Shown one piece after another: positions 15,934 to 24,830 of a stretch of 64,000 nucleotides of DNA (positions within the stretch are counted from its first letter, which is position 1; each line of letters opens with the position of its first letter). A program made the translations under genes and the position numbers. Below the pieces are notes generated by a model. That model made no database searches. It worked only from the letters and a program-made list of their open reading frames with translations, and was not told the DNA's origin. The DNA comes from an uncultured Clostridium sp. (GTDB lineage Bacteria; Bacillota; Clostridia; Lachnospirales; Lachnospiraceae). The stretch covers positions 1-64,000 of the forward strand of contig UQMJ01000011.1 in the NCBI GenBank assembly GCA_900542035.1, read 5' to 3'.

Positions 15934-16052
15934 GATAAGAGGGAGTAGCTGGCGTCAGAATATCGGGTTTAAAAGCCAGGTAGGAGGCGTTTGCGATATG
16001 TCAGCACGATGAGATTGCTCATCCGTATCGTAATGAAATGGCGAGACTTTTA
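15934..16052 (+). ncRNA. yybP-ykoY manganese riboswitch
   Basis: The leader shows the conserved ends of this family: GGGAGTAGC near the 5' side and GCGAGACTTTT at the 3' side. The inner elements GGCGTC, GGCGTTTGCGATATGTCA and paired arms fit the two-arm Mn2+-binding fold. It lies between a strong promoter and a cation ATPase gene, the same arrangement as the Mn-responsive P-type ATPase YoaB in Lactococcus. High Mn2+ is expected to switch expression on. The family call is from sequence pattern. Confidence 0.82.
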
Positions 16053-16066
16053 TTGCATCTTAGAAT

Positions 16067-16089
16067 GCAAAAAGGCCTCGCCTTTTTGC
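16067..16089 (+). terminator. riboswitch expression-platform terminator
   Basis: GCAAAAAGGC, loop CTC, GCCTTTTTGC. An overlapping alternative stem, TTGCATCTTAGAATGCAA (16053-16070), shares the GCAA and could act as antiterminator. Confidence 0.7.
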
Positions 16090-16127
16090 TGTCTAAAAAA
16101 CTCGAAAAGAGGAAAGGAGACATGAGG

Positions 16128-18749
16128 ATGAGCAGAGAATTTTATAATCTGACACCGGAAGAAGCAAGAAAACAGGTAAATGGCAAAGAAACGCCATTGT
16201 CTGCAGAAGAAATCCGGAAAAACCAGGAAAAACATGGTCCAAATGAATTAGACGAGGGAAAGAAAAAGACGACGCTGCAGATCTTCTTTGAGCAGTTTAA
16301 AGATTTCCTGGTATTGATTCTGATTGCGGCTGCAGTGGTTTCCCTGTTTTTGGGAGAAACCGAAAGCGCAGTGGTAATCCTAATCGTCATTACTATGAAC
16401 GCGGTGTTAGGAACCGTTCAGACCGTTAAGGCGGAACAGTCCTTAAATGGATTAAAGGCTTTGTCGGCGCCGGTCTGTAAAGTATTCAGAGACGGCCATG
16501 TGACAGAGATTCCAAGTAAGGAAGTAACCATTGGAGATTTGGTCTACCTGGAAGCTGGAGACTGCGTTCCGGCAGACGGACGAATTATGGAATGCGCCAG
16601 CATGAAGGCAGATGAAAGCGCCCTGACCGGCGAAAGCCTTGGAGTCGAAAAAACAGACCAGGCCCTTTCTGGGGAACTTCCTCTGGGAGACCGGAAAAAC
16701 ATGGTATATTCCGGCAGCTTTATTACCTACGGCAGAGGATCTTTCCTGGTAACTGGAATCGGTATGGAGACAGAGGTTGGAAAGATTGCAGGGCTGTTAA
16801 AAAATGCATCTGAGAAAAAGACTCCTCTCCAGATAAGTCTGGACCAGTTTGGAAAAAGCTTATCTATTCTGATTCTGATTTTCTGCGGAATCCTGTTTGG
16901 CGTCCAGGTGTTCAGGGGCGGAAATGCAGCCGATGCATTCCTGTTTGCAGTTGCGTTAGCAGTGGCTGCGATTCCGGAAGCATTAAGTTCCATTGTAACC
17001 ATTGTGCTGGCATTTGGAACGTCCAGAATGGCAAAAGAAGGCGCCATTATCCGGAAACTCCAGGCAGTAGAGGGACTGGGAAGCGTATCCATTATCTGTT
17101 CTGATAAGACCGGTACTTTGACTCAGAATAAGATGACCGTAGAGCATTATTTTATGGAAGGAGAAAATGTAGACGCCAAATCCGTCAATCCATTAAATCC
17201 CCTTCATAAAGAAATGATTCGTCTTTCTGTATTGTGCAACGATTCCACCAATGAAAATGGGCAGAGATTAGGAGATCCGACAGAAACGGCTATGATTGAT
17301 TTAAGCTCGTTTGTAGGAGTCCCGCCGTCCAGATTAAGAGCCGCCTATCCAAGAATCAGCGAGCTTCCATTTGACAGCGACCGGAAGATGATGTCCACCT
17401 TCCATCAGCTAAAAGATGGCTGGACCATGATTACAAAAGGCGCGGTAGACGTGATGATGGATCGGGTAACCAGCATCCAGAAACATGGAAAAGCAGAGCC
17501 GATTACAGACGAAGACAGAAAACTGGTGGAGCAGTGGAACCGTCATTATTCTGAAAATGGCCTTCGTGTGCTGGCAGTGGCTTACCGGAAATTTGACGGC
17601 AGCCGCCAGCTGACATTGGAAGACGAAAATGATTTGACCTTCTTTGGCCTTATCGCCATGATGGATCCGCCAAGAGAAGAGAGTATGGAAGCAGTCAAAG
17701 CCTGCAAGAGCGCAGGAATCCGGCCGATTATGATTACCGGCGATCACAAGGTGACTGCGGCAGCCATTGCAAAGCGGATTGGAATCCTGGAAAATGAGAG
17801 CGAAGCCTGCGAAGGCGCAGTGATTGACAATATGAGCGATGAAGAACTGGAGAAATTTGTAGAAGGCATTTCTGTTTATGCAAGAGTATCTCCGGAACAC
17901 AAGATCCGAATCGTAAAAGCATGGCAGAACAAAGGAAATGTGGTTGCCATGACCGGCGACGGCGTCAACGACGCTCCGGCTTTAAAACAGGCGGACATCG
18001 GCGTAGCCATGGGTATTACCGGAAGCCAGGTATCGAAAGACGCAGCTTCCATGGTTCTGACAGACGATAACTTTGCAACCATCGTAAAAGCAGTGGAAAA
18101 CGGACGAAACGTTTACGCCAATATTAAGGGATCTATCCAGTTTCTGCTGTCCGGCAACTTCGGCGGAATCCTGGTAGTACTGGCAGCTTCCCTGTTAAGT
18201 CTCCCAGTACCGTTTGCACCAGTTCATCTGCTGTTTATCAACCTGTTGACCGACAGCCTTCCGGCAATCGCCTTAGGCTTAGAACCCCATAAGAGTTCTG
18301 TGATGAAAGAAAAGCCCCGTCCAGCCGGAGAATCTTTGCTGACCAAATCATTTTTGGCAAGAGTTGGAATAGAAGGACTGGTAATCGGAGCTTTAACATT
18401 TGCCGCATTCTTAATCGGTTTCAACCAGGGAGGCGAAAACGGAACCGTTCTTGCCAGTACCATGGCATTTGGAACTCTGTGCCTGTCCCGTCTGGTTCAT
18501 GGATATAACTGCAAGTCTGTAGAACCGGTTGTTGGAAAGAAAGGATTTTTCAACAATATTTATATGCAGGGCGCGTTTCTGGCAGGATTTTTGTTATTAA
18601 ACCTGGTTCTGTCCGCACCGGCTCTGGAAGGATTCTTCCAGGTTCAGACACTGACCTGGCAGCAGCTCTTTACCGTATACGGTCTGGCAGCGCTGACGCT
18701 TCCGATTATTCAGGCTTTAAAATGGCTGGTTTCTAAATTTAAAAAGTAA
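16128..18749 (+). CDS. P-type cation ATPase (Ca2+/Mn2+ type), Mn-riboswitch controlled
   Basis: An 873-residue P-type ATPase of the SERCA/PMCA-like group that pumps divalent cations out of the cytoplasm. It has an N-terminal cation-ATPase domain, TGES in the actuator, membrane helix 4 with PEAL (VAAIPEALSSIVTIV), the phosphorylated Asp326 in SDKTGTLTQNKM, and the hinge motif GDGVNDAPALK. About ten membrane helices are predicted. GGAG at 16116-16119 favours the ATG at 16128. The upstream yybP-ykoY riboswitch points to manganese export as the physiological role, although the sequence itself would be annotated as a calcium pump. Its 3' end overlaps the convergent LysR gene by 11 bases. Confidence 0.92.
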   Translation: MSREFYNLTPEEARKQVNGKETPLSAEEIRKNQEKHGPNELDEGKKKTTLQIFFEQFKDFLVLILIAAAVVSLFLGETESAVVILIVITMNAVLGTVQTVKAEQSLNGLKALSAPVCKVFRDGHVTEIPSKEVTIGDLVYLEAGDCVPADGRIMECASMKADESALTGESLGVEKTDQALSGELPLGDRKNMVYSGSFITYGRGSFLVTGIGMETEVGKIAGLLKNASEKKTPLQISLDQFGKSLSILILIFCGILFGVQVFRGGNAADAFLFAVALAVAAIPEALSSIVTIVLAFGTSRMAKEGAIIRKLQAVEGLGSVSIICSDKTGTLTQNKMTVEHYFMEGENVDAKSVNPLNPLHKEMIRLSVLCNDSTNENGQRLGDPTETAMIDLSSFVGVPPSRLRAAYPRISELPFDSDRKMMSTFHQLKDGWTMITKGAVDVMMDRVTSIQKHGKAEPITDEDRKLVEQWNRHYSENGLRVLAVAYRKFDGSRQLTLEDENDLTFFGLIAMMDPPREESMEAVKACKSAGIRPIMITGDHKVTAAAIAKRIGILENESEACEGAVIDNMSDEELEKFVEGISVYARVSPEHKIRIVKAWQNKGNVVAMTGDGVNDAPALKQADIGVAMGITGSQVSKDAASMVLTDDNFATIVKAVENGRNVYANIKGSIQFLLSGNFGGILVVLAASLLSLPVPFAPVHLLFINLLTDSLPAIALGLEPHKSSVMKEKPRPAGESLLTKSFLARVGIEGLVIGALTFAAFLIGFNQGGENGTVLASTMAFGTLCLSRLVHGYNCKSVEPVVGKKGFFNNIYMQGAFLAGFLLLNLVLSAPALEGFFQVQTLTWQQLFTVYGLAALTLPIIQALKWLVSKFKK

Positions 18750-19647
18750 GCTGATTAGATACCTGTTGTCTGCAGAATTGGAGAAACATCGAAAGGGCTT
18801 TGGAATGTCCGTCACTTCTGCAGGCAAATCCAATGGTTCGTTTGGGGATTGGGGATGCCAATGGGATTTCTACCAGTTCGTTGGCATCCAGCTCGTCCTG
18901 GACAAAGTCTCGGATGACGCAGCCAATCCCCAAACCAATCTTGGCAAATTCGATAATTAAATCCATAGTCGTTACTTCCAGAATCTGCTTTGGCTCAATA
19001 TCGTGGGCGGAAAGGTACTGATCAATATAAGTGCGGGACATATTTTTACCATCCAGCAGCATAATGGTTCCCTTTTGGAATACATTGACATCTTCTCCTT
19101 CGCGCAGGCGGAGGTTTTTTAAATATTGGGGAGTAGTAACAAAGGCGTCTTTAATGTCCAGCACCGGCGTGAAGGTAAGACCTTTTTTGCTTTTTGGTTC
19201 AGCCACCAGTCCCAGGTCAATTCTGGACTGATCCAGCATAGCCAGGGTCTGGCTGCTGGACTGGCTTTCAATGGAGATCTGCACATGGGGGTATTGCTCT
19301 ACAAATCCCTTTAAATAAGGAAGCAGTATATATTTGCACAGGGTATTGCTGACCCCGATTCGCAGATGTCCGATGTGGAATTCGTGAACCCGTTTTAATT
19401 CTTCTTCTCCCCTGGTCAGGGAATCAAAAGCAGACCGGACGTATTCGTAAAGAATTTCCCCTTCTTCTGTAAGCTGTACTCCTCTGGAACTTCTGAAAAA
19501 CAGAGTGGTATTTAAACTTTCTTCTAATTTTCCGATGGCTTTGCTGATAGCCGGCTGGCTGATGTAAAGCTCTTTGGCGGCTTTGGAAATGTTGCCGGTT
19601 CGGGCTACTTCGTAAAAGATTTTGTACTGGGAAAGATGCTGTTCCAT
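18739..19647 (-). CDS. LysR-family transcriptional regulator
   Basis: A 302-residue regulator with an N-terminal winged helix-turn-helix (YKIFYEVARTGNISKAAKELY, split around SQPAISKAIGKLEE). The effector-binding domain follows (HLRIGVSNTLCKYILLPYL, GLGIGCVIRDFV). GGAG upstream selects the ATG at 19647. It is divergent from leuC, so it probably controls leuCD and itself from the shared 130-bp region. The effector is unknown; a leucine-pathway intermediate is a reasonable guess. Confidence 0.9.
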   Translation of the reverse strand: MEQHLSQYKIFYEVARTGNISKAAKELYISQPAISKAIGKLEESLNTTLFFRSSRGVQLTEEGEILYEYVRSAFDSLTRGEEELKRVHEFHIGHLRIGVSNTLCKYILLPYLKGFVEQYPHVQISIESQSSSQTLAMLDQSRIDLGLVAEPKSKKGLTFTPVLDIKDAFVTTPQYLKNLRLREGEDVNVFQKGTIMLLDGKNMSRTYIDQYLSAHDIEPKQILEVTTMDLIIEFAKIGLGIGCVIRDFVQDELDANELVEIPLASPIPKRTIGFACRSDGHSKALSMFLQFCRQQVSNQLTF

Positions 19648-19680
19648 AAAAATTCTCCATAACTGTATTTTATAGTGAGT

Positions 19681-19695
19681 ATACCTCATATGTAT
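19681..19695. promoter_or_regulatory. candidate LysR box between lysR-type gene and leuC
   Basis: ATACCTCATATGTAT is a T-N11-A dyad (ATAC-N7-GTAT). It lies in the divergent intergenic region, a little upstream of a TTGTTA-N18-TAAAAT candidate leuC promoter. Confidence 0.5.
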
Positions 19696-19778
19696 TGTTA
19701 GTATAGCAAAAAATATGGTAAAATGCAAAGCAAGACCTTTTGATAAAAATTATTTGCTGTAAAAGGAGGAGTATCGCT

Positions 19779-21044
19779 ATGGGAATGACAATGACCCAGA
19801 AGATATTGGCAGCTCATGCCGGCCTTGCCGAAGTAAAGGCTGGCCAGCTGATAGAGGCAGATTTGGATCTGGTGCTTGGCAACGACATTACCTCGCCGGT
19901 TGCGATTCACGAGATGAAAAAGATGAATAACCAGACTGTATTTGATAAAGACAAGATCGCCCTGGTTATGGACCATTTTATCCCCAATAAAGACATTAAA
20001 TCTGCAGAAAACTGCAAATGCTGCAGAGATTTTGCCAGCAGCCATGACATTACCAATTACTTTGACGTGGGAGAGATGGGGATTGAACACGCCCTTCTTC
20101 CGGAAAAAGGACTGGTGGTAGCGGGTGACGCGGTAATCGGAGCCGATTCCCATACCTGTACCTACGGCGCGCTGGGCGCGTTTTCCACTGGAGTAGGAAG
20201 TACGGATATGGCAGCCGGAATGGTAACCGGAAAAGCGTGGTTTAAGGTTCCTTCTGCCATCAAGTTTATCCTTACGGGAAAACCAGGCAGATGGGTCAGC
20301 GGAAAAGACGTGATTCTCCATATTATCGGTATGATCGGCGTAGACGGCGCCCTTTATAAATCCATGGAATTTGCGGGAGACGGCATCGCCAATCTGTCTA
20401 TGGACGACCGGTTTACCATCTGCAACATGGCCATCGAAGCAGGCGGAAAAAACGGTATTTTTCCAGTAGACGATCTGGCAAAAGCTTATATGAAGGAACA
20501 TTCCCAGAAAGAATTTACCGTATACGAGGCAGATGACGACGCAGAGTATGATCAGGTTATTACCATTGATTTATCCGCGCTAAAGCCGACGGTTGCGTTC
20601 CCACACCTTCCGGAAAACACCAGAACCATCGATCAGGTAGGGGAGGTAAAAATCCAGCAGGCAGTTATCGGATCCTGCACCAATGGACGCATAGACGATA
20701 TCCGCATTGCCGCCCAGGTAATGAAAGGCCGCAAGGTGGCAAAAGGGGTGCGCTGCATTGTGATTCCGGCAACCCAGGCCATTTATCTGCAGGCATTGCG
20801 GGAAGGACTGTTAGAGATTTTTATTGAGGCAGGAGCCATTGTCAGCACGCCTACCTGCGGCCCCTGTTTAGGAGGATATATGGGAATCCTGGCTGCAGGA
20901 GAGCGGTGCATTTCGACTACCAACCGCAACTTTGTAGGCCGCATGGGCCATGTGGATTCGGAAGTATACCTGGCAAGTCCGGCAGTAGCGGCAGCCAGCG
21001 CTGTGACTGGAAAAATTTCCTGTCCCTGTGAACTGGGATTATAA
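19779..21044 (+). CDS. leuC: 3-isopropylmalate dehydratase large subunit
   Basis: The large subunit of isopropylmalate isomerase in leucine synthesis. At 421 residues it is the shorter, anaerobe/archaeal-type LeuC. It has aconitase-family cluster ligands in [24 protein letters not shown] and [20 protein letters not shown] eight bases before fixes the ATG at 19779. leuD follows 10 bases later. leuA and leuB are not in the window. Confidence 0.95.
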   Translation: MGMTMTQKILAAHAGLAEVKAGQLIEADLDLVLGNDITSPVAIHEMKKMNNQTVFDKDKIALVMDHFIPNKDIKSAENCKCCRDFASSHDITNYFDVGEMGIEHALLPEKGLVVAGDAVIGADSHTCTYGALGAFSTGVGSTDMAAGMVTGKAWFKVPSAIKFILTGKPGRWVSGKDVILHIIGMIGVDGALYKSMEFAGDGIANLSMDDRFTICNMAIEAGGKNGIFPVDDLAKAYMKEHSQKEFTVYEADDDAEYDQVITIDLSALKPTVAFPHLPENTRTIDQVGEVKIQQAVIGSCTNGRIDDIRIAAQVMKGRKVAKGVRCIVIPATQAIYLQALREGLLEIFIEAGAIVSTPTCGPCLGGYMGILAAGERCISTTNRNFVGRMGHVDSEVYLASPAVAAASAVTGKISCPCELGL

Positions 21045-21054
21045 GGAGGCAGCT

Positions 21055-21540
21055 ATGAAAGCATATGGAACGGTATTTAAATATGGAGACAACGTAGATA
21101 CGGATGTGATTATTCCAGCCCGCTACTTAAATGCTACAAAGGGAGAAGAACTGGCAAAGCATTGTATGGAAGATATAGACAAGGATTTTATTCATAACGT
21201 GCAGAAGGGCGACATGATTGTAGCCAATAAGAACTTTGGCTGTGGTTCTTCCAGGGAACACGCGCCTCTGGCAATTAAATGCGCAGGGGTAAGCTGCGTC
21301 ATTGCAGAGACCTTTGCAAGGATTTTTTACCGCAATGCCATCAACATCGGACTGCCCATTATTGAATGTCCTAAGGCGGCAAAGTCCATTGAAGCCGGAG
21401 ATGTGGTAGAGATTGATTTTGACAGCGGAATTATCACGAATAAGACCAAAAATGAGACCTACCAGGGGCAGGCATTCCCGCCGTTTATGCAGAAGATCAT
21501 TGAGGCAGGCGGCCTGGTCAACTATATCAATCAAAAATAG
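21055..21540 (+). CDS. leuD: 3-isopropylmalate dehydratase small subunit
   Basis: The swivel-domain partner of LeuC, 161 residues, of the short type that pairs with the LeuC above. Signatures are [15 protein letters not shown] near the N-terminus and [16 protein letters not shown], the substrate-binding loop. AAGGAGG sits just after the leuC stop and selects the ATG at 21055. Confidence 0.95.
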   Translation: MKAYGTVFKYGDNVDTDVIIPARYLNATKGEELAKHCMEDIDKDFIHNVQKGDMIVANKNFGCGSSREHAPLAIKCAGVSCVIAETFARIFYRNAINIGLPIIECPKAAKSIEAGDVVEIDFDSGIITNKTKNETYQGQAFPPFMQKIIEAGGLVNYINQK

Positions 21541-21555
21541 AGGCGTTGATTTAAA

Positions 21556-21593
21556 ACTTGCCGCAGGCGCTGGAACAGGCGCCTGCGGCAAGT
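21556..21593. terminator. strong hairpin between leuD and the convergent flavoprotein gene
   Basis: ACTTGCCGCAGGCGC pairs perfectly with GCGCCTGCGGCAAGT around an 8-base loop. There is no clean T run next to it, so termination by intrinsic mechanism is likely but not ideal. Confidence 0.65.
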
Positions 21594-21606
21594 GTGCGTT
21601 TCTGGG

Positions 21607-22230
21607 TTATCGGATAAAGTTGATCCGGTTTCCGCTTTCCTGCTCTGGAAATGAAATTCCCGCAGCTTTTGCAGTTTCCAGGGATTTTAACATCCAGGCC
21701 ATATTTCGTCCAAGATTTCTCATAGTCTGAAGGCCTTCTGCATCTTTTAATACGTCTTCTGCGCAGGAACCGTGAACCTGATTCCAGTAGGTCGAAGAAA
21801 CCACTGGCATAGAAGAGATGGTAAAATATTTGTTTAACACATCAAAAGAAGCGGTGGTTCCGCCTCTTCTGGCAGAAACGACTGCAGCGCCTGGTTTTCC
21901 CTGGAATGCTTTTTTGCCGGAGTAGAAGGCTCTGTCCAGGAACGAAAGAACCCGTCCGCTGGGGTGGGCGTAGTAGACAGGGGATCCAAATACAAATCCG
22001 TCGGCTTCCATGGCCTTTTTGGTAAATTCATTGACATCATTGTCAGAAAATGCACATCCGTTTCCATTTCTGCACTGTCCGCATCCGATGCAGTCCATGA
22101 CAGGCGCGCTGCCTAACTGGAAGATTTCGTATTCAATTCCATGTTCATTTAAAACGTTTCCAATCTCTGTAAGAGCAGTATAGGTACATCCATGCAAATT
22201 GCAGCTGCCGTTTAACATCAATACTTTCAT
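21607..22230 (-). CDS. flavodoxin-fold NAD(P)H-dependent FMN reductase
   Basis: A 207-residue cytoplasmic flavoprotein. MKVLMLNGSCNLHGCTYTAL is the FMN phosphate loop, GSPVYYAHPSG is the flavin-contacting loop, and a CIGCGQCRNGNGC cluster suggests an extra metal or iron-sulfur site, as in iron-sulfur flavoproteins. GGAGGT upstream supports the ATG at 22230. The gene stands alone between leuD and a divergent membrane gene. The substrate is not evident. Confidence 0.85.
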   Translation of the reverse strand: MKVLMLNGSCNLHGCTYTALTEIGNVLNEHGIEYEIFQLGSAPVMDCIGCGQCRNGNGCAFSDNDVNEFTKKAMEADGFVFGSPVYYAHPSGRVLSFLDRAFYSGKKAFQGKPGAAVVSARRGGTTASFDVLNKYFTISSMPVVSSTYWNQVHGSCAEDVLKDAEGLQTMRNLGRNMAWMLKSLETAKAAGISFPEQESGNRINFIR

Positions 22231-22353
22231 AAAGTAAGACCTCCTTCTTTTCTATCCATTATACCCATCATAGAAAAAAATTGCAAGATTGGCAGGGGAC
22301 TGATATAATAGTAGAAATAAGTCAGATTTGGCAGAAAAAAGGAGGTCATAGGA

Positions 22354-23655
22354 GTGAACGACACCGGTTATGAACTGTTGTGGCTTTTGCTTGTATATTC
22401 TTTTCTGGGATGGGTGTTAGAAAGCGTCAACGGAGCAATCCGCCAGAAGCGTTTTGTGAACAGAGGTCTGGTCAACAGCCCCTTCTGTTTGATTTACGGC
22501 ATTACAGCCGTTGCGATTGCAGTATTTGGTCAGGAGCTTTCCGGAATCTGGCTGTTTATCGGTTCTGCGGTTCTGGCTACGGTAGTAGAGTGGATTGGCG
22601 GCCATCTTTTAGAGTGGCTCTGCAAAGAAAGATGGTGGGACTATTCTCATGTAAAATGGAACCTGGACGGTTATATCTGCCTTCCGATCTCTTTGCTGTG
22701 GGGATTTTGGGGATTTGTTACCCTGAAATGGGGGAATCATATTCTGGTAATGGTTTATCATCTCATGCCAGCCAGTCTGGGAAAGATTCTGATCTGGACG
22801 CTGCTTGCCGCGCTGTCTGCAGATATTCTGGCAACCCTGGTGGTTCTCAGCGGAAAAAGCCAGAGAATCGAGCGGTGGGAATCGATGGATTCCTGGTTTG
22901 CGTCATTAAGCGTCCGCCTGGAAAAATGGCTTTCCGGCTGGATCAATGGGCGAATCCAGAAGGCTTACCCGAAGGCCGGAGAAAAAGAAACTGAAAAAGC
23001 GGCAGAGCAGGAAAAGGGATTCGCAAAGGGATGCAGTTTCTACAAAATCGTATTGCTGTTTATTATCGGAGCATTTTTAGGAGATGTGACAGAAACCATT
23101 TTCTGCCGCATCAGCGCAGGCGTATGGATGAGCCGCAGCAGCTTAGTGTGGGGGCAGTTCAGCATTGTCTGGGGACTGGCCATTGCCGCAGTAACCGTCC
23201 TTTTATACCGGTACCGAGATCGGTCCGATCGGTTTCTCTTTCTGATGGGAACGGTATTGGGAGGAGCTTACGAATACCTGTGCAGCGTATTTACAGAGAT
23301 AATGTTTGGAACCATATTCTGGGATTACAGCAAAATCCCTTTTAATCTGGGCGGCCGTATTAATTTGCTGTACTGCTTTTTCTGGGGAATCGCAGCCGTG
23401 GTCTGGTTTAAAGGCCTTTATCCGGTATTCTCCAGATGGATCGAGAAGATTCCGGAGAAGCCAGGAAAACCAATTATCTGGTTCCTGATTTTATTTATGT
23501 GCGCAGATATGGGAGTTTCCTGTATGGCGCTTTCCAGAAGCAGCCAGAGAAGCCAGGGGATTCCGGCTCAGTACCACTGGCAGGAAATTATGGACGAGCG
23601 GTTTGACGACGAGCGGATGAACCGGATTTACCCAAATGCCAAAATGGTAGAATGA
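22354..23655 (+). CDS. duplicated multi-pass membrane protein (PF06541-like, 'ABC-transporter type IV')
   Basis: A 433-residue integral membrane protein starting at a GTG (GGAGG eight bases upstream). It contains two related halves. Half one has FLGWVLESVNG, NRGLVNSPFCLIYG, EWIGGHLLEW and WWDYSHVKWNLDGYICL. Half two has FLGDVTETIFC, RSSLVWGQFSIVWG, YEYLCSVFTEI and WDYSKIPFNLGGRINLL. A charged linker (KEKETEKAAEQEKG-like) joins them. Single copies of this domain are annotated as putative ABC permeases without biochemical proof. Here the tandem arrangement would make an intramolecular dimer. The function is unknown. Confidence 0.75.
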   Translation: MNDTGYELLWLLLVYSFLGWVLESVNGAIRQKRFVNRGLVNSPFCLIYGITAVAIAVFGQELSGIWLFIGSAVLATVVEWIGGHLLEWLCKERWWDYSHVKWNLDGYICLPISLLWGFWGFVTLKWGNHILVMVYHLMPASLGKILIWTLLAALSADILATLVVLSGKSQRIERWESMDSWFASLSVRLEKWLSGWINGRIQKAYPKAGEKETEKAAEQEKGFAKGCSFYKIVLLFIIGAFLGDVTETIFCRISAGVWMSRSSLVWGQFSIVWGLAIAAVTVLLYRYRDRSDRFLFLMGTVLGGAYEYLCSVFTEIMFGTIFWDYSKIPFNLGGRINLLYCFFWGIAAVVWFKGLYPVFSRWIEKIPEKPGKPIIWFLILFMCADMGVSCMALSRSSQRSQGIPAQYHWQEIMDERFDDERMNRIYPNAKMVE

Positions 23656-23688
23656 AGTTAAGAAAGATGACAAAAAAGGAGAAATAAA

Positions 23689-24009
23689 ATGGGATTATTT
23701 TCATTATTTAATTTATCAAACGGTATGACCATGGATCAGGGAGTGGAAGAGGCAAAAGCAGTTGAAGGGTCTGTTTTGCTGGATGTACGTACCAGGGAAG
23801 AGTATGCAGAAGGCCATGTTCCAGGAAGCGTAAATCTGCCCTTAGATCAGTTGGAAACCATTGATTATGACAAGTCGGTGCCGTTGTTTGTATATTGCAG
23901 AAGCGGCGCCCGCAGCGGAAGAGGCGTAGAATTTTTAAAGAAAGCCGGTTATGAAAAGGCGGTCAATATCGGCGGAATCATGGATTATCACGGGCCAGTG
24001 GAACGGTAA
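23689..24009 (+). CDS. rhodanese-domain sulfurtransferase
   Basis: A 106-residue single rhodanese domain. LLDVRTREEYAEGHVPGSVN precedes the active loop YCRSGARSGRG, whose Cys would carry the persulfide. It transfers sulfane sulfur in the cytoplasm; the acceptor is unknown. It is closely followed by ybaK, probably in one transcript. Confidence 0.9.
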   Translation: MGLFSLFNLSNGMTMDQGVEEAKAVEGSVLLDVRTREEYAEGHVPGSVNLPLDQLETIDYDKSVPLFVYCRSGARSGRGVEFLKKAGYEKAVNIGGIMDYHGPVER

Positions 24010-24035
24010 CAGGTTCCGGAAGGAGAGAAGACAAC

Positions 24036-24503
24036 ATGGTAAAGACAAACGTAATGCGTCTGCTGGATGCAGCGAACATTTCATATGAATCCAAGGAATA
24101 TGAGGTAGATGAAAAGGATCTGTCCGGCAGCCATGCGGCGGACATGATGGGAGCTGATCACGACACGATTTTTAAGACCCTGGTATTAAAAGGCGAAAAA
24201 ACCGGATACCTGGTCTGCTGCATTCCGGTGGACGAAGAATTGGACTTAAAAAAGGTGGCAAAAGCGGCTCACGATAAGAAAGTAGAGATGATTCCCATGA
24301 AGGATTTGCTGCCGCTGACCGGTTATATTCGGGGAGGATGTTCTCCCATTGGAATGAAGAAAAAGTTTCCCTTATATATAGAAGAAACAGCGATTCTGTT
24401 TGAAAAAATTGCCGTCAGCGCAGGCCAGAGAGGCGTTCAGATTCTTCTGTCTCCCAACGATCTGTGCGCCTATACAGAAGGCAGTTTTGCGCCTCTTATT
24501 TAG
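24036..24503 (+). CDS. ybaK: Cys-tRNA(Pro)/Cys-tRNA(Cys) deacylase, YbaK type
   Basis: A 155-residue trans-editing enzyme that clears cysteine mischarged on tRNA-Pro. It has the YbaK/EbsC pattern: TNVMRLLDAANISYE at the start, FKTLVLKG with the conserved Lys, and GGCSPIGMKKKFP. Start and ribosome site (GGAGAG) are clear. Confidence 0.9.
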   Translation: MVKTNVMRLLDAANISYESKEYEVDEKDLSGSHAADMMGADHDTIFKTLVLKGEKTGYLVCCIPVDEELDLKKVAKAAHDKKVEMIPMKDLLPLTGYIRGGCSPIGMKKKFPLYIEETAILFEKIAVSAGQRGVQILLSPNDLCAYTEGSFAPLI

Positions 24504-24597
24504 CAAAAGAGTTGACATAAGGATTCGACAGTAAATTTCGACAAAGAATATGACACAAAATAATTAACAAAAATGTAATAAAATCGTAAAAATAAGG

Positions 24598-24678
24598 AGG
24601 TCAGTCTGGCTAAAAAAATAGGAGAAATAGACCGGAAACTTGCGCTATCTGCACAAAAATGGAGATAGCGTTTTTTTT
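24598..24678 (+). ncRNA. candidate small RNA or attenuated leader ending in a terminator
   Basis: In the 327-bp gap after ybaK, an AT-rich promoter-like stretch and an AAGGAGG are followed by no ORF with a normal start. The segment ends in the hairpin CGCTATCT/AGATAGCG plus eight Ts (24643-24678). It could be a small RNA or just the ybaK terminator with its 3' UTR. I have no family assignment. Confidence 0.3.
24643..24678 (+). terminator. rho-independent terminator
   Basis: CGCTATCT, a 12-base loop, AGATAGCG and eight Ts. It ends the rhodanese-ybaK transcript or a short RNA. Confidence 0.85.
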
Positions 24679-24714
24679 CGCCCTGGAATAAGTGACAAAG
24701 TTGTCCGGTTTCCA

Positions 24715-24744
24715 TTGACATTGTGGTGCGTATTCCCATATAAT
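24715..24744 (+). promoter_or_regulatory. promoter of SleB-like hydrolase gene
   Basis: TTGACA (24715-24720), 18 bp and TATAAT (24739-24744). This housekeeping-type promoter leaves an 80-nt leader before the ATG at 24831. Confidence 0.8.
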
Positions 24745-24830
24745 TTGCCATGTTAACCAGAAAAACGAGCAGAAAGTGGGAGATGAATCCTGTTTCTGCG
24801 CCAAAAAGAGGGAGAAAAAGGAGAGTATCT

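Noticed and set aside
16038..16127. A longer ATPase N-terminus starting at 16038
   Set aside because: That start lies inside the riboswitch and its terminator; 16128 has a proper ribosome site.
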